This document shows positions 52,090 through 63,260 of a DNA stretch of 64,000 bases, piece after piece (within the stretch, counting starts at the first letter, position 1; every line of letters begins with the position of its first letter). Position numbers and translations under genes: made by a program. The stretch covers positions 49,866,318 through 49,930,317 of the forward strand of contig NC_089855.1 of the NCBI RefSeq assembly GCF_036373705.1, read 5' to 3'. Source of the DNA: Amia ocellicauda. Lineage: Eukaryota > Chordata > Actinopteri > Amiiformes > Amiidae. Below the pieces are notes generated by a model. The model ran no database searches and was not told where the DNA came from. It saw only the letters and a program-made list of their open reading frames with translations.

Positions 52090-52412
52090 GGTGGATCTGT
52101 TGCTCTTCCCCTAGGACCTGTGTGGTGCATTTTCTCTCTCTCTATCTGTGATTAAATCCTTACTTATATACATATGTCCATGAACGTTTCTGGAGCTCAT
52201 GTACATCACAATACACGACGGGCCGTGATCTTTTCGGTCACTTTGAAAGTTTTGCTCATGACATTCCTTTTCTATTGTGGCACGATGGCTGCCACCGAGG
52301 AAGGAAAGTCGTCCGCAGTTGGCTGCAAGCTTGCCTGAAGCGCAGGAAAGGACTTACTCGCGACGTGCCACTTAAAGACTGAAGAAGTGGGGGTCGGCCT
52401 CACCGAGAGCCC

Positions 52413-52450
52413 TGAGGATTAGCTCACGTGGTAGAGCGCTCGCTTAGCAT
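52413..52450 (+). pseudogene. tRNA-Ala(AGC) 5' half
   Basis: 38 nt ending AGCAT. Its 3' partner (54281) is cut short. Confidence 0.85.
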
Positions 52451-54280
52451 TGTAGCGTTATGTTGGGTGTATTTGGATAAGAGCATTTGGGCTCTGAGCT
52501 GAAGCACTGATCTAAAGAAAACCTCTCCCCCCGAAAGTTATCAGATTCCCTTAGCTCATCAGCTTGGAAGTGGTTTGCATCAAAGTGACAGTTTTGGGGA
52601 GGATGGCACCAAGAAGAGGCCAAATAGTTTGGAATTCTGCTATGAGATGTCTGGAGAAAGGGGCCTGTAGGTGATAAAAACTCTTTGAAGTGGACGAGAG
52701 CCGAAATCCCGACATAGAGCTACGAACCCAGGCCAACCGGCATTTCCAAAAGATGGCATGGATTGACATCAGTCATAAATCAAGCCCCCCTCCAATAGGA
52801 CACTGGGGGCTGAAACCGAAATCCAATCTCAAAAACTCAAGAACCAATCACCTCTTGATCTGACAGACTATAAGGAACAGCGGACAGTCTTTCTCACTCT
52901 CTCTCACCTGAACCAGTAACTCACTGCCACAGCTCAACCTGTAGCTCTGTTGCCAGAACCGGAACCAGAAACCAACTAAGTCTTTGCCGGCAACAGAAGA
53001 GTTAAACTGGGAGAAGGAGATTGAGCCGTACGAAGAATTCTTTTAAAGGACTTTATTAAATAAAGAACTTTACAGACTGCGCTGCCCGCCTGTGCCCACC
53101 TGATCAGTGGAGTTTTACAGCTGGACAATTGACTAAGTCGACTGTATACGAAAGTGTCAGTCATTTAAATAGCTATTTGAGTCTTAAGAAACTTGACCCT
53201 TGGAACAAACACGGCCCTGCTTTCCTCAAAGACTTTGTCTTCAAATAAGTACGGTGAGAGACCCTGCTTGCCAAGAAGATTTTGTGCACAACCTTGGAGC
53301 CTTCAAACCAGTGGAAAATCTGTTTGGAAACGACTCTACTTTCGCGAAACCCCAACTTCCAGGTGTATCGACTGAGTGGAAGTTCTTGGACAAAGCCGAA
53401 CCGGACTGCCTTTGTTCCAAACCACACGGACCTCGTGCCGTGTGCTGTTATCTGAGCCCGAAGCCAGAGAGGCCTCTCTGCGACGAAGTTCAGATAAGTT
53501 TAACAGTTTGGAGTTCATGATTCATGACATTTGAGAAATCAATTAGAAATGTTAATCTGTGATTCATAACTCTAGAATGTGTAATATCATTTAGTTTTCT
53601 TAAATATAAATGTGTGTTGCATTAAACTGTTTTGTTGATCATTTTAGAAATAAAATCTGTCAACGCCGAGAAATATCGTCTCATTCCTGTTTAACTGTTT
53701 AGTCTGAAATTGACACAAGTTAATTGACATTAGATTATTGGTGGCCCTGCCTATCCTTAATCATTGAATAATAACCAGTTAAGGGAAATTGTGGTAACAA
53801 GTAATGATAGGATCTTTCTCGGCACCTAAACGTGAATGAGACTGATATATATATAACGAGAAGTTACCTGACATAAATACTAACCTGCGTAGTTATTTAA
53901 TGTCTGACTAATAATACTAACGAGAGACTCACCTTCGTCTTACTAACCGGTATTGTAGTCAATGTGTTTATAACCTTTTTTGTTTAACGATTTGTGTTAT
54001 CATATGTGATCCCATGGTCTTTGATTTGGTCACGGAAGTGATTTGTCTTCGATTTGTTGATCTAGAGTTGAATTGTAATTAGTTTTTCCCTTTTGTATAA
54101 TTAGTGTAGTGCTACATTTAGTCTTTGTTTTGAATACATTTGACAATTTATATCTTTGGAATTGGTGTCTGCGTCCAATTATTACAGAAATTGAGTTCTA
54201 CAAGATTCCAGGATTCGTGATAAGGTGATACTTTAAATTCACTTCTTTAATTGAAATGTATAAGTGTACCTTACGCTACA
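52451..54280 (+). mobile_element. solo-LTR-like insertion inside tRNA-Ala
   Basis: 1830 bp, same ends as the other copies. Confidence 0.55.
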
Positions 54281-54303
54281 GCATGCGAGAGGCAGCGGGA
54301 TCG
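54281..54303 (+). pseudogene. tRNA-Ala(AGC) 3' half, truncated
   Basis: Only the first 23 nt remain (to GCGGGATCG). About 220 bp, including the T-arm 3' strand and acceptor strand, are replaced by about 20 bp of filler (CTGGCCCTCACGCAGGCCATC). Confidence 0.85.
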
Positions 54304-55132
54304 CTGGCCCTCACGCAGGCCATCACCGCAAAGGCACTCCAACCCTCAATCTTCCGATCCGAAGTCAGACCGAAGAGACTGTATGATGTTTTAGATTAAA
54401 GATAGTATGCAGACCGAGCAAGTTAGATTTATCGAGCTAGCAAACAGCCATTGAGGCACCTGTTCGGGACGTACCCTGTAGAAATTCCTGTCAACGATAA
54501 AAGGATCAAACGGTGGAGAAAAAGCCCGCAGGATGTTTGTCAAAACTCTGTTTGTGGACTGAATGGCTTTCCCAGATTGGCAGGGACTGTTTTTGGTATT
54601 GACTGAGGGACAGTTGTAAAAGACAACCTCTCACCGGACCTCTGGCATACACCAAAGAAAGCCACCTCACCTCTCCCCCGAATCTCACAAAACACAATCC
54701 CCCCCGCCCCCAGGGAAGACAGACCGCAATCGGACTCGGGCTTGCAACTTTTGATTGGATGAACGGCCGCAAACATTCTATGTCATTTTCTTTTAAAGCT
54801 TCACTCGTGCTTGTAAAAAACCGAGGTCTCACTGAAAGAATGCCCTGACGTGGTTGCTTCCAAGCTAGCTGGTTTACAAAGTTCCTTTTCGCTTTAACGA
54901 TGATTTCCAAGAAGGGAAATAATCTATCTGTAATCTGTCAACACAGGCACCTTCTTCTCCGTTAAGCCACGCGGTCACCACCAGGAAGATGAACGCACCA
55001 GGCCGACCCGGAGTTTTTGCCAATTCGTCTCCAAGCCTCCCAAGAGGGAACATAAACAGGCCTTATTCGCAGACACAGGCCCTCACGCAGGGAGACCACC
55101 GCTTCACCGCCGCTGCCCCTGCCAAGGGCCCC

Positions 55133-55204
55133 AGGTCCCACCGAGACTTGAACTCAGATCGCTGGATTCAGAGTCCAGAGTGCTAACCATTACACCATGG
55201 AACC
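55133..55204 (-). tRNA. tRNA-Gln (CTG)
   Basis: 72 nt. One base in the T-arm 5' strand differs (minus-strand CTGAG where others have CCGAG), giving a weaker T stem. Anticodon and acceptor stem as in most copies. Confidence 0.83.
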
Positions 55205-55339
55205 AAGCCGGCTGCCCACCTCTTGCCCGTGACGAAGGTTTCTGCTCTACGCACACGTCTCGCTCTGTCGCACGGCCAAGTCCAGAGTGAGCCAAGTTGC
55301 GCCCAGAGTGCTGCGTGTGGCGGGTCACTTCCGGAGCCG

Positions 55340-55411
55340 TCCCTGGTGGTCTAGTGGTCAGGATTCGGCGCTCTCACCGCCGCGGCCCGGGTTCGATTCC
55401 CGGTCAGGGAA
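55340..55411 (+). tRNA. tRNA-Glu (CTC), next to Polinton copy 3
   Basis: 72 nt canonical copy; copy 3 begins 34 nt past its 3' end. Confidence 0.93.
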
Positions 55412-55444
55412 GGTGGATCTGTTGCTCTTCCCCTAGGACCTGTG

Positions 55445-55625
55445 AGTAGATAGTAGGGTTTTTTGGGCGCGGCCTATTTTGTTATGACGTATGCCCTAAG
55501 CTTATTAATATTCCTACGTCATAATTGGGGGGCGTGATTTTAGAGTTATTTCCTTAATTATTCCTACGTCATATCCGTCAGAAAGTGTACACCCCTAAAA
55601 CCCTGAACAACAAGGCCACCCATAA
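55445..55625. repeat. left terminal inverted repeat, Polinton copy 3
   Basis: 181 bp, matching the left end of copy 2. Confidence 0.92.
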
Positions 55626-55746
55626 AGACCCCCCCCCCCCCCCTGAAGCCAACGCCCCGAAACTCTCCTCTCTATTTAAGACCCCGCGCTGCTTTTAGGC
55701 AATACCTCTTTAATTCTCAGCATCTGAAACATCCCGCTTCTTCAAC

Positions 55747-56457
55747 ATGTCCAGCGACATCAACATGAAACCCCGCAAGAAACAATCCCGGGCAAGGGTT
55801 CCTGTACTCACCAATTTGAAGATTGAACGCTCCTGGGTGTTGTTCTGGGGGGGTCGACGGGGTTACCGCTTTAAAAGGGATCCCAGCTATGTTGGAGTGG
55901 AGCTTTTTGCTTTGGGAGAGAAGGAGGATACGTTGGAACCTTTTGAGACGGTGATTGAATACTCTTTTGAGGACTGGTTGAAGGTGATGGCATGGAGAGA
56001 CCTGGGGCTTGTGGATAAGACTCTAGAAGGCTTGCAAGAGGGTCCAAGAGAAGGCGAAATGGAGTCTCCGACTCAGAGTTTTGAAAGGTGTGAATGGGAA
56101 AGCTTGCAGAACTACGGTACAGTGGTGAAGAGTCTATCTCTAACTACTGATCGTAAGGTTTTGTTTAGCAGTACCCTGATTACAAACCCTATTGAAGGGG
56201 TTGTGGAGGATCCAGAAAAACAGGTTACTGAAATTATGTTTGACGCCGTGGACTGGCCGTTCTTGAAAGAGGTCATAAACTGTATAAATGATGGTTTTGA
56301 CATCTTGACCAAATGTTCACAACTGGATTCTGTTAGAAGGAGAATATGCTGGATTATGGATTATATATCCCCCTTGAATGACGACGACGATGATAAAACA
56401 GACGACCTGTGGGGGGTTGGAGGGGGGTCTGACGGCTCAGGGTCTACTCTCTTCTAA
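55747..56457 (+). CDS. Polinton left-end gene 1 (copy 3)
   Basis: 236 codons, near-identical to 6014-6724. Confidence 0.7.
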   Translation: MSSDINMKPRKKQSRARVPVLTNLKIERSWVLFWGGRRGYRFKRDPSYVGVELFALGEKEDTLEPFETVIEYSFEDWLKVMAWRDLGLVDKTLEGLQEGPREGEMESPTQSFERCEWESLQNYGTVVKSLSLTTDRKVLFSSTLITNPIEGVVEDPEKQVTEIMFDAVDWPFLKEVINCINDGFDILTKCSQLDSVRRRICWIMDYISPLNDDDDDKTDDLWGVGGGSDGSGSTLF

Positions 56458-56535
56458 GAGGGCGGTGTGTCGTGACGTAGTGAAGAGATAGGATAAAAGG
56501 CGCAACAATTCATTCATGGTTTAAAATTAAAGAGA

Positions 56536-57384
56536 ATGTCTTACCCGAAAGCTGCGGACGTCGACAGGCTCTACAGGCCTCTTCAAACCCGGGATCACCC
56601 CTGGTTCTATTCCCCAGATTTTGTATACACTCCGGAACCCTCTGACTGCGGTTACCCTCCAAGACCTCAGACCCCGGTCCCTCAGGACGAAACAACATGC
56701 GGAGCGATGGATGTCCAAATGAGTCTCGGGGATCCCCAGCCTCTGGAGCTCATGGAGGGCCTCGATTTTGCCGAACTGTCTACCGTCTGTGCGTCTCAGG
56801 AGGGGGTCAGTCCAATGGATGTAGAAACACCCCACAAACCACCAGGCGACCCAATGAGCATCGGACGGTCTCGGGGGCGTGATGAAGACGCAGGATTTAT
56901 GCCCGGGGTAGGTGTCCAAGTAAGCAGAGTGGTTAAAAGCACCCTGGTGTATATTCTGAGTGCTCTCATCGACCGAGCTCTGAAAGAAGTCTGTCGGGGG
57001 TGTGAAGTGAATCACCCCAGTCAGTTGAGACACAGTTGTTTGTTTGAACCAGACCGTTACTATTTCCTGTTCTATTTCAACGTGTTTTACAGAAGACTGA
57101 ACAAACCGTGGCTGAAACCGGCACTAATCAAGGCTCTGTCTTACTCCCACATACATGTCACTGCTGGACAAGTCCAGAAAATCATAGATGAGATTTTGCT
57201 GGAGCTGAAAAAGGAGCCGTTTATAATAGAGAAACTTGGGCAGCTGCTCAATGACCTGGATGAGCCAAGTAGAAAAACCGCTGGCAAGCTAAAAGCTTAT
57301 TTCTTCCGTAAAGAAGTTAAAGCTGGGGGCAGCGACGAAGAATTCGACATCTACGCCACTGATTCAGACTCTGACCTGAACTAA
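56536..57384 (+). CDS. Polinton left-end gene 2 (copy 3)
   Basis: 282 codons; same promoter motifs and Cys/His-containing C-terminal half as copy 1. Confidence 0.7.
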   Translation: MSYPKAADVDRLYRPLQTRDHPWFYSPDFVYTPEPSDCGYPPRPQTPVPQDETTCGAMDVQMSLGDPQPLELMEGLDFAELSTVCASQEGVSPMDVETPHKPPGDPMSIGRSRGRDEDAGFMPGVGVQVSRVVKSTLVYILSALIDRALKEVCRGCEVNHPSQLRHSCLFEPDRYYFLFYFNVFYRRLNKPWLKPALIKALSYSHIHVTAGQVQKIIDEILLELKKEPFIIEKLGQLLNDLDEPSRKTAGKLKAYFFRKEVKAGGSDEEFDIYATDSDSDLN

Positions 57385-57396
57385 GGGACTTTGAAC

Positions 57397-57903
57397 ATGG
57401 GGAATGTTCTGGACTGCTGCTGCAACTGGTTCTGTCATCAACACTCTGCAGCTAACCTGAGAGCGCTATTACACCATGTGCTTGACAGAAAAGTAGCCAA
57501 CGCGAGCCTTTTCTCTACAGATTTAACCATCGATGAGGATCAACTTTCAAACCTGGAAAAGTTAATGGTTGCTGTAACAAAGACCGGGGGGTACGAACAC
57601 TGGGATGAAGCGCTCAAGGGGGCCAAGAATGATATTAGGCCATTTCATCAACATCTGTATGACCTTTTACTGAGCATGTTTAATACCCCTCTGTTTACTT
57701 TTAAAATAGGTCATATTGTTGTTTTATTTACATATGTAACTGAGGTGTGTGCCTACAAGATAAAGAAACAGGTATTTGTTGATATAGATCAAGTAACCAA
57801 TCATCTGATTTCTTTTTGTCTGGACCGTAGAAAAAATTGTTGTGTATGTTATACTTTTCTCAAATGTCTAAAAAGGGGTATCTGCTCTCCTGAAGTTGAA
57901 TAA
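57397..57903 (+). CDS. Bcl-2-like protein (copy 3, tentative)
   Basis: 168 codons from MGNVLDCC, same as at 7664. Confidence 0.48.
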   Translation: MGNVLDCCCNWFCHQHSAANLRALLHHVLDRKVANASLFSTDLTIDEDQLSNLEKLMVAVTKTGGYEHWDEALKGAKNDIRPFHQHLYDLLLSMFNTPLFTFKIGHIVVLFTYVTEVCAYKIKKQVFVDIDQVTNHLISFCLDRRKNCCVCYTFLKCLKRGICSPEVE

Positions 57904-57959
57904 AAAACCTTGTATAAAAACTTTGCGCATAGTGTGGGTCTGTGTGTTTATTTGGCAGA

Positions 57960-59051
57960 ATGACTCGGCAAGCTCCCCAAATGCATGAACTATACTACAA
58001 CCCAGCCAAGATTGGGGGTTTGGCGGGTAAGAAGGGTTTTCAAAGAGGACTCGCTGAGGCCGGCATGAAGGTTAATGATGTGGTTGTTTCAGATTGGTTA
58101 CGGGAACAAGACGCCTATACCTTACATAAACCTCTCAGGATTAACTTTAAAAGAAACCGTGTATATGCAACTGACATAGACTCACAATGGCAAATGGATC
58201 TAGTCGATATGTCAAATTTATCAAAACATAACAATGGTCACAAATTTATGTTGATGTGTATCGATGTGTTATCAAAATATGCCTGGGCTCGCATTCTACA
58301 TAATAAAACAGGTCGGGCGGTGACAAGGGCCTTTGAGGATATATTGTCCCAGGGACGATGTCCTAAAAAACTGCAGACTGATAAAGGAAAAGAGTTTCTC
58401 AACAGAGAATTTCAGAATCTACTGAAGAGACACAAAATACATCATTTCACCACCGGTAATGAGCTTAAGGCATCGGTGGTGGAGAGGTTTAACCGCACCA
58501 TAAAGACCAAAATGTGGAGATATTTTACAGCGGTCAACACGTTCAAGTATTTTGATAAAGTTCAGGATTTTATCGATGCTTACAACCAAGGGTATCACGC
58601 CAGTATTAAAATGAAGCCTATAGATGTTGATCAAAGTAATTCTTTTAAGGTCTATAAAAAATTATACGGCCCATTTATTAAGAAGGGGAAAACTACTTAT
58701 AAGTTCAACATCGGTGATGTGGTTCGCGTTTCAAAGCTAAGGAGTACTTTTGCCAAAGGTTATGAACAAACATTTTCTGACGAATATTTTACAGTTACCG
58801 AACAGGTGGCTAGAGACCCCCCCGTGTACCGGTTAAAAGACTATGACGGGGAGGATATAGAAGGAACGTTTTATGAAGCCGAGATACAAAAAATTATTGT
58901 GGGTAAAGACATTGTATACAGAGTTGAAAAGATATTAGCTGAGAAAACCCAGAACCGGAAAAAATATGTGTTGGTGAAATGGCTTGGATGGCCTGAAAAG
59001 TTCAATAGTTGGGTCCCGGAACAACAGGTTTGTGATATTCAAGCCTTATAA
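57960..59051 (+). CDS. INT: Polinton integrase with chromodomain (copy 3)
   Basis: 363 codons with the same DDE motifs and chromodomain. Confidence 0.93.
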   Translation: MTRQAPQMHELYYNPAKIGGLAGKKGFQRGLAEAGMKVNDVVVSDWLREQDAYTLHKPLRINFKRNRVYATDIDSQWQMDLVDMSNLSKHNNGHKFMLMCIDVLSKYAWARILHNKTGRAVTRAFEDILSQGRCPKKLQTDKGKEFLNREFQNLLKRHKIHHFTTGNELKASVVERFNRTIKTKMWRYFTAVNTFKYFDKVQDFIDAYNQGYHASIKMKPIDVDQSNSFKVYKKLYGPFIKKGKTTYKFNIGDVVRVSKLRSTFAKGYEQTFSDEYFTVTEQVARDPPVYRLKDYDGEDIEGTFYEAEIQKIIVGKDIVYRVEKILAEKTQNRKKYVLVKWLGWPEKFNSWVPEQQVCDIQAL

Positions 59052-59055
59052 CAAC

Positions 59056-60763
59056 ATGCCCGCTGGTGTGATGGGGTCATTACTTTCGATACTCAAGATG
59101 GAATCAGGAGGCTTCTACGTGACTCTACCCAGTAACGCCTCTCTCGATATATACCCTAAAAATGAAATATCCAGTTACACGGTACAATTTGGAAAATCTA
59201 TAGATCTAAGGGGGTCGTGGGAAGTGGGGTTGGCGGAAATACAGTATCCTTACACTTGGGCTGTTTTACAAGATAAGGATGCCACCTTCGCCATTTTTGA
59301 CGATGTTAAAAAGAGTCAATGGACATTCACGATGCAAGGAGGTTATTATGACAATGTGGATACAATATTAGATGAGATGCATAAACAGTTCTCAGAAGGC
59401 ACCCCCAACATCAAGCTATATTACAACCCTATTAAAAACAGAGTGTACAAGGTGTCAAAACCTGGTATTAGCATTCAAACCAAAGGACAACTGGGGCGTA
59501 TATTAGGGTTCTATTCTGACACAGAGAGCAGGTTCTCAGAAGTGGTGGCACCCTTCCCGGCTGACATCAGTGGCGGCTTTTACACTCTTTATGTGTATAC
59601 GGATATCATAACACACCAGAGGGTCGGGGATAGCTATGTCCCCCTTTTGAGAAATGTACTTATTAAAGGTAAAAGCAATGACATGGTCACAATTACTTAT
59701 GACAAGCCACACTACGTACCAGTCTCAAAGACCCACTTTGACCATGTTTTCACAGGTGGATGTGACCCTGGGAGATCGGCTCATTAGTCAAAGCAGCAAT
59801 ACTTACCCCTATAGGGCCATGATGGAGTGTATCCTTAATTATAGTGAGGAGACCCTAAGCAAACAGTTCAGCCCCGGCCTTTTCTTCAAAGACACCCCGG
59901 AAGCTATGGACGACCAGGATCCAGAGGGACTCAATAAGGGTTTGCAAAAAAGAACGGCCTTTTCAACAGAAGGGAGGACCTTTGAGCTAATGGGACATAT
60001 TCATGCAGACATATTTTTCCAAGAAAAACTCATGCTCAACGGGGTAGACATTAAAATTAAAATGATCCGTAGTAAAAGTGCTTTTTGTCTGATGACCCCT
60101 GATACTGAAAAATATAAACTGACCATATTATCGGCCTCGCTGTTTGTGAAAAAAGTATCCGTCTCCCCGGCGGTTAAACTAGGACATGCGCAGGCTTTAA
60201 TGACGGCAAACGCCAAGTACCCGATCGAAAGAGTCTATATGAAAGTCCACAGTATCCCCGCAGGGACACGGGTGATGAACCAGGAAAATCTGTTTCTAGG
60301 CCAGCTCCCAAAACAGGTTATTATAGGTCTCGTGGAAAATGATGCATTTACCGGGGTTTACAACAAGAACCCCTTTAACTTTAAACATTATAACGCGGAA
60401 TTTATAGCACTGTACGTCGATGGTGTGCAGGTTCCATCCAGACCTTTTCAACCTGACTTTGAAAACGGCAACGCGGTTCGTGAATATTACAGTCTAGTAC
60501 TGGCTACGGGTCGCCATCTCAAGGATCAACCTCTGCTGATCGATCGCCGGGAATACTGCAGCGGTTACACCCTGTACGGTTTCAACCTGACCCCTGACGA
60601 AGAGTGTGGACAACATTTTTCACTGATGAAGACGGGCAATATGCGTTTGGAGATGCGTTTCAAGCAGCCTCTACCACGCACTGTAAATATGGTCGTGTAT
60701 GCTGTGTTTGACAACATTATTGAGGTGAATCAGAGGAGAAACGTTCTGTATGATTATTATTAA
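59056..60763 (+). pseudogene. Polinton capsid-gene block (copy 3, broken)
   Basis: Minor and major capsid sequence is recognisable between integrase and protease; the block is not intact and matches that of copy 2. Confidence 0.85.
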
Positions 60764-60764
60764 A

Positions 60765-61322
60765 ATGAACACCAGAGAGCTCAACCACATCATGAATGCC
60801 CTGGACGGCTCACGGAAAGTGTTTCAAGGAGTCTACGCCTGCGACCAGCTGCCTAAATTTAAGATCAAGAATTTACCTGCAATGTACATAATCAACACAC
60901 ACCCTAAAAATATGCCCGGAGAACATTGGCTGGCTATTTATCTAAGGGAGGACCGCCGTGGGGAATTTTTTGATTCCTATGGAAACCCCCCGGATTTCAG
61001 ACCTTTCCCTCGGAAGATCAATAACTTTCTGCTCAACAACTGTCAAGAAACCATTTACAGCGGTCGTCAAGTACAAAGTCTTCAGACCTTCACTTGTGGT
61101 CAACACTGTGTGTTTTTCTTATATCATAGATCTAAAGGAAGGTCATACCCCGATATTATGTCCTTGTACAGTGAGGATTTAGGCCAAAATGATAAAAAAG
61201 TGGCAGAGTTTGTCAGGACACTGTGGACCCCCCCTTATAACACAATTACTTACGACCCTAGCCAGCCATGTATACAGATGGGGTGTTCTTGTGAGGATTT
61301 TAAAAGATGTCATGCGTGTTAA
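60765..61322 (+). CDS. PRO: adenain-like protease (copy 3)
   Basis: 185 codons, same motifs as copy 1. Confidence 0.9.
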   Translation: MNTRELNHIMNALDGSRKVFQGVYACDQLPKFKIKNLPAMYIINTHPKNMPGEHWLAIYLREDRRGEFFDSYGNPPDFRPFPRKINNFLLNNCQETIYSGRQVQSLQTFTCGQHCVFFLYHRSKGRSYPDIMSLYSEDLGQNDKKVAEFVRTLWTPPYNTITYDPSQPCIQMGCSCEDFKRCHAC

Positions 61323-61500
61323 AGTGAAAAAATAATGAAAACAGCCTTTGAATCATTAGTTTTGTTTTTATTCAACACAAATCTTATACAAAGCAGGGTT
61401 ATGTTATAAATAAATGTACAACATTTGAAAATAAAAATAAAAAATAAAAAAATTGTTTGTCGGTTCCTTATTTACAGGGGAGACAAATAAAAACATGAGA
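61323..61500. terminator. bidirectional polyadenylation region (copy 3)
   Basis: Same AT-rich convergent zone as at 12481. Confidence 0.6.
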
Positions 61501-62244
61501 TTAATAAGCTTCCCAACGATGGATAGATCCTGAGGAGGGTTGCTCAACACGGTCAGAGTAATGAGATATCGGCGTCAGATCAGTCACCACCTCTTTACAC
61601 AGACGGATTTTTTGTCGCGTTTCCTGGTTAGGGACTGTTGATTGGGGCATGTTCAGACAGGCCATCGCCTGTAGGAAAGCATTCCAGCCTACAGGTCGGC
61701 GACTATCGGGTACCTTATTAGTGCTAGTGACACTCTTCAACAAATCAAACATGTGTGAACCTTTGATCAGTTGTCCTTTAAAAACAAATTCACCCTGTTC
61801 ATTCCAAGTCGTTACCCGCGGTTTCTGAACCATTTTGTGCAGAATATATTCTGCATGTCTTTTGCTTCTGGCCGGCATGTTTCTCAAAACATCCATTACA
61901 ACATCTCCCTCTGAACTCTCAACAGGTTCGGGCACCGCAACATCTTTATCAACCGTACCCCCCGCATCAGTCCCAGAACCATTTTCTTGAGAGGCCATGG
62001 TTAAAGTTAAAATGTTTTGATCTTTTTCACCCTGTCTAACCAGACGGAGGTAGCGCTGTAACGTGTTGCTATACATCTGGGCTTTGGAATACTGATTTAA
62101 ATCGGCCCTGGCCAGTATAGCTTTCATTTCAGAGTCCAGGTTGTTTTCGGCCATTTGTCTAATGGGCTCTGGCCCGACAACATTTTTTCTCAGTTTCTCA
62201 AGCTGCTCCTGAGGGATCAAAAACATTTTCTGAGCATATTCCAT
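61501..62244 (-). CDS. conserved Polinton protein of unknown function (copy 3)
   Basis: 247 codons, near-identical to copy 1. Confidence 0.72.
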   Translation of the reverse strand: MEYAQKMFLIPQEQLEKLRKNVVGPEPIRQMAENNLDSEMKAILARADLNQYSKAQMYSNTLQRYLRLVRQGEKDQNILTLTMASQENGSGTDAGGTVDKDVAVPEPVESSEGDVVMDVLRNMPARSKRHAEYILHKMVQKPRVTTWNEQGEFVFKGQLIKGSHMFDLLKSVTSTNKVPDSRRPVGWNAFLQAMACLNMPQSTVPNQETRQKIRLCKEVVTDLTPISHYSDRVEQPSSGSIHRWEAY

Positions 62245-62246
62245 TA

Positions 62247-62582
62247 TTAACCCACTCTAGAAGCTAGAAGACTGGTTAGGAAAGGCACGGCTATGCTCAA
62301 CAGCGGTCCTATAAAACCTCCGGTTTGATTAATCTTCTTTCTTTTTCTTTTAATAGAATACTTCTTATTAGCGATGATCTTGATAACCGCTTTTTGTTTT
62401 TTGAGTTTAGAATGTTGAGAAGGGGTTAGGGGTATATTACCGCGTAAGATGTTAAAAGCTATTTCACACAGGGTCTCGATCAAATCCGAGGGGGCCCCTG
62501 CCAGCACAGCTTTCCTATGGCGCGGGCTCCCCTCAAATAACATTTGCAAAAGCGGCAGATTTCTTTTAATCCGAACAGACAT
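62247..62582 (-). CDS. small basic pX-like protein (copy 3)
   Basis: 111 codons, same as 13405-13740. Confidence 0.62.
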   Translation of the reverse strand: MSVRIKRNLPLLQMLFEGSPRHRKAVLAGAPSDLIETLCEIAFNILRGNIPLTPSQHSKLKKQKAVIKIIANKKYSIKRKRKKINQTGGFIGPLLSIAVPFLTSLLASRVG

Positions 62583-62588
62583 TCTTAT

Positions 62589-63260
62589 TTATTTCCTTTT
62601 CTTTAGCACATACACTGCCGGCCAATCGGGCGGGCACAAACCTGTTCTGAGGCGAAAGTCTTCTGGGGTTTGTGCTTTTAAGTCCACAATCAAGTACCCG
62701 TAGGGTTTTTTGGTGGCATCCTCAAATGCCTCCAAAAAGAATTTGGTCTGGTTAGGGTACATTTGACGAGCCAAGACGGTGACCTGTAGTTTATCTCTGG
62801 GGTTTTTAAAAAGAATTATATAATTGGCATTTAAATTAATAGTGCGGCTTTTTTTACCTTGAAAAAATAGATTTTGAACTAAATAAATAATACTTAAATT
62901 CCTATGATGAGTGTACTTTGTGAAAGCTTTTTCCACTTCACTGTTGTCACCGGCCTGCTCCATCAGGTCATCAAGGATCACTAGATTAGTTTGTCCGGGC
63001 GGGAACAGGTCATCGTCACACAACGAGGCGGGGAGACCTTGCACAAATTTCAGATTATTTTTTTTTGATGCCAAATCATCGTAGAGAGGTTGCCAGCAAG
63101 AGTAACACCACACTATGTTGTCAAGAGCTTGGGACACGGTTGCGTCCACATCTTCTATGATGTTCTTTATAAGATAGCTCTTACTCGAATTGGAGGGACC
63201 GGCTATAATACAGGAGAAAGGGTGTTGAAGTCTGTTATCAAAACCACTGCTAATATCCAT
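62589..63260 (-). CDS. ATP: packaging ATPase (copy 3)
   Basis: 223-codon frame homologous to the copy 1 ATPase. Confidence 0.88.
   Translation of the reverse strand: MDISSGFDNRLQHPFSCIIAGPSNSSKSYLIKNIIEDVDATVSQALDNIVWCYSCWQPLYDDLASKKNNLKFVQGLPASLCDDDLFPPGQTNLVILDDLMEQAGDNSEVEKAFTKYTHHRNLSIIYLVQNLFFQGKKSRTINLNANYIILFKNPRDKLQVTVLARQMYPNQTKFFLEAFEDATKKPYGYLIVDLKAQTPEDFRLRTGLCPPDWPAVYVLKKRK

Larger units (their letters stand above)
48900..52450 (+). repeat. tRNA-array unit 5
   Basis: Complete unit of 3551 bp; the extra length is a 28-bp duplication inside the insertion. Spacers 50797-51810 and 52090-52412 show nothing else. Confidence 0.9.
52451..55444 (+). repeat. tRNA-array unit 6 (shortened; interrupted by Polinton copy 3)
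   Basis: Visible part of the unit before copy 3. It is about 200 bp shorter than the matching part of other units because of a deletion in the tRNA-Ala 3' half and adjoining spacer. The right part lies beyond the window. Confidence 0.88.

Noticed and set aside
5723-55445. Three independent site-specific Polinton insertions
   Set aside because: Shared flank variants of copies 1 and 2 and a shared break of copies 2 and 3 fit array duplication better.
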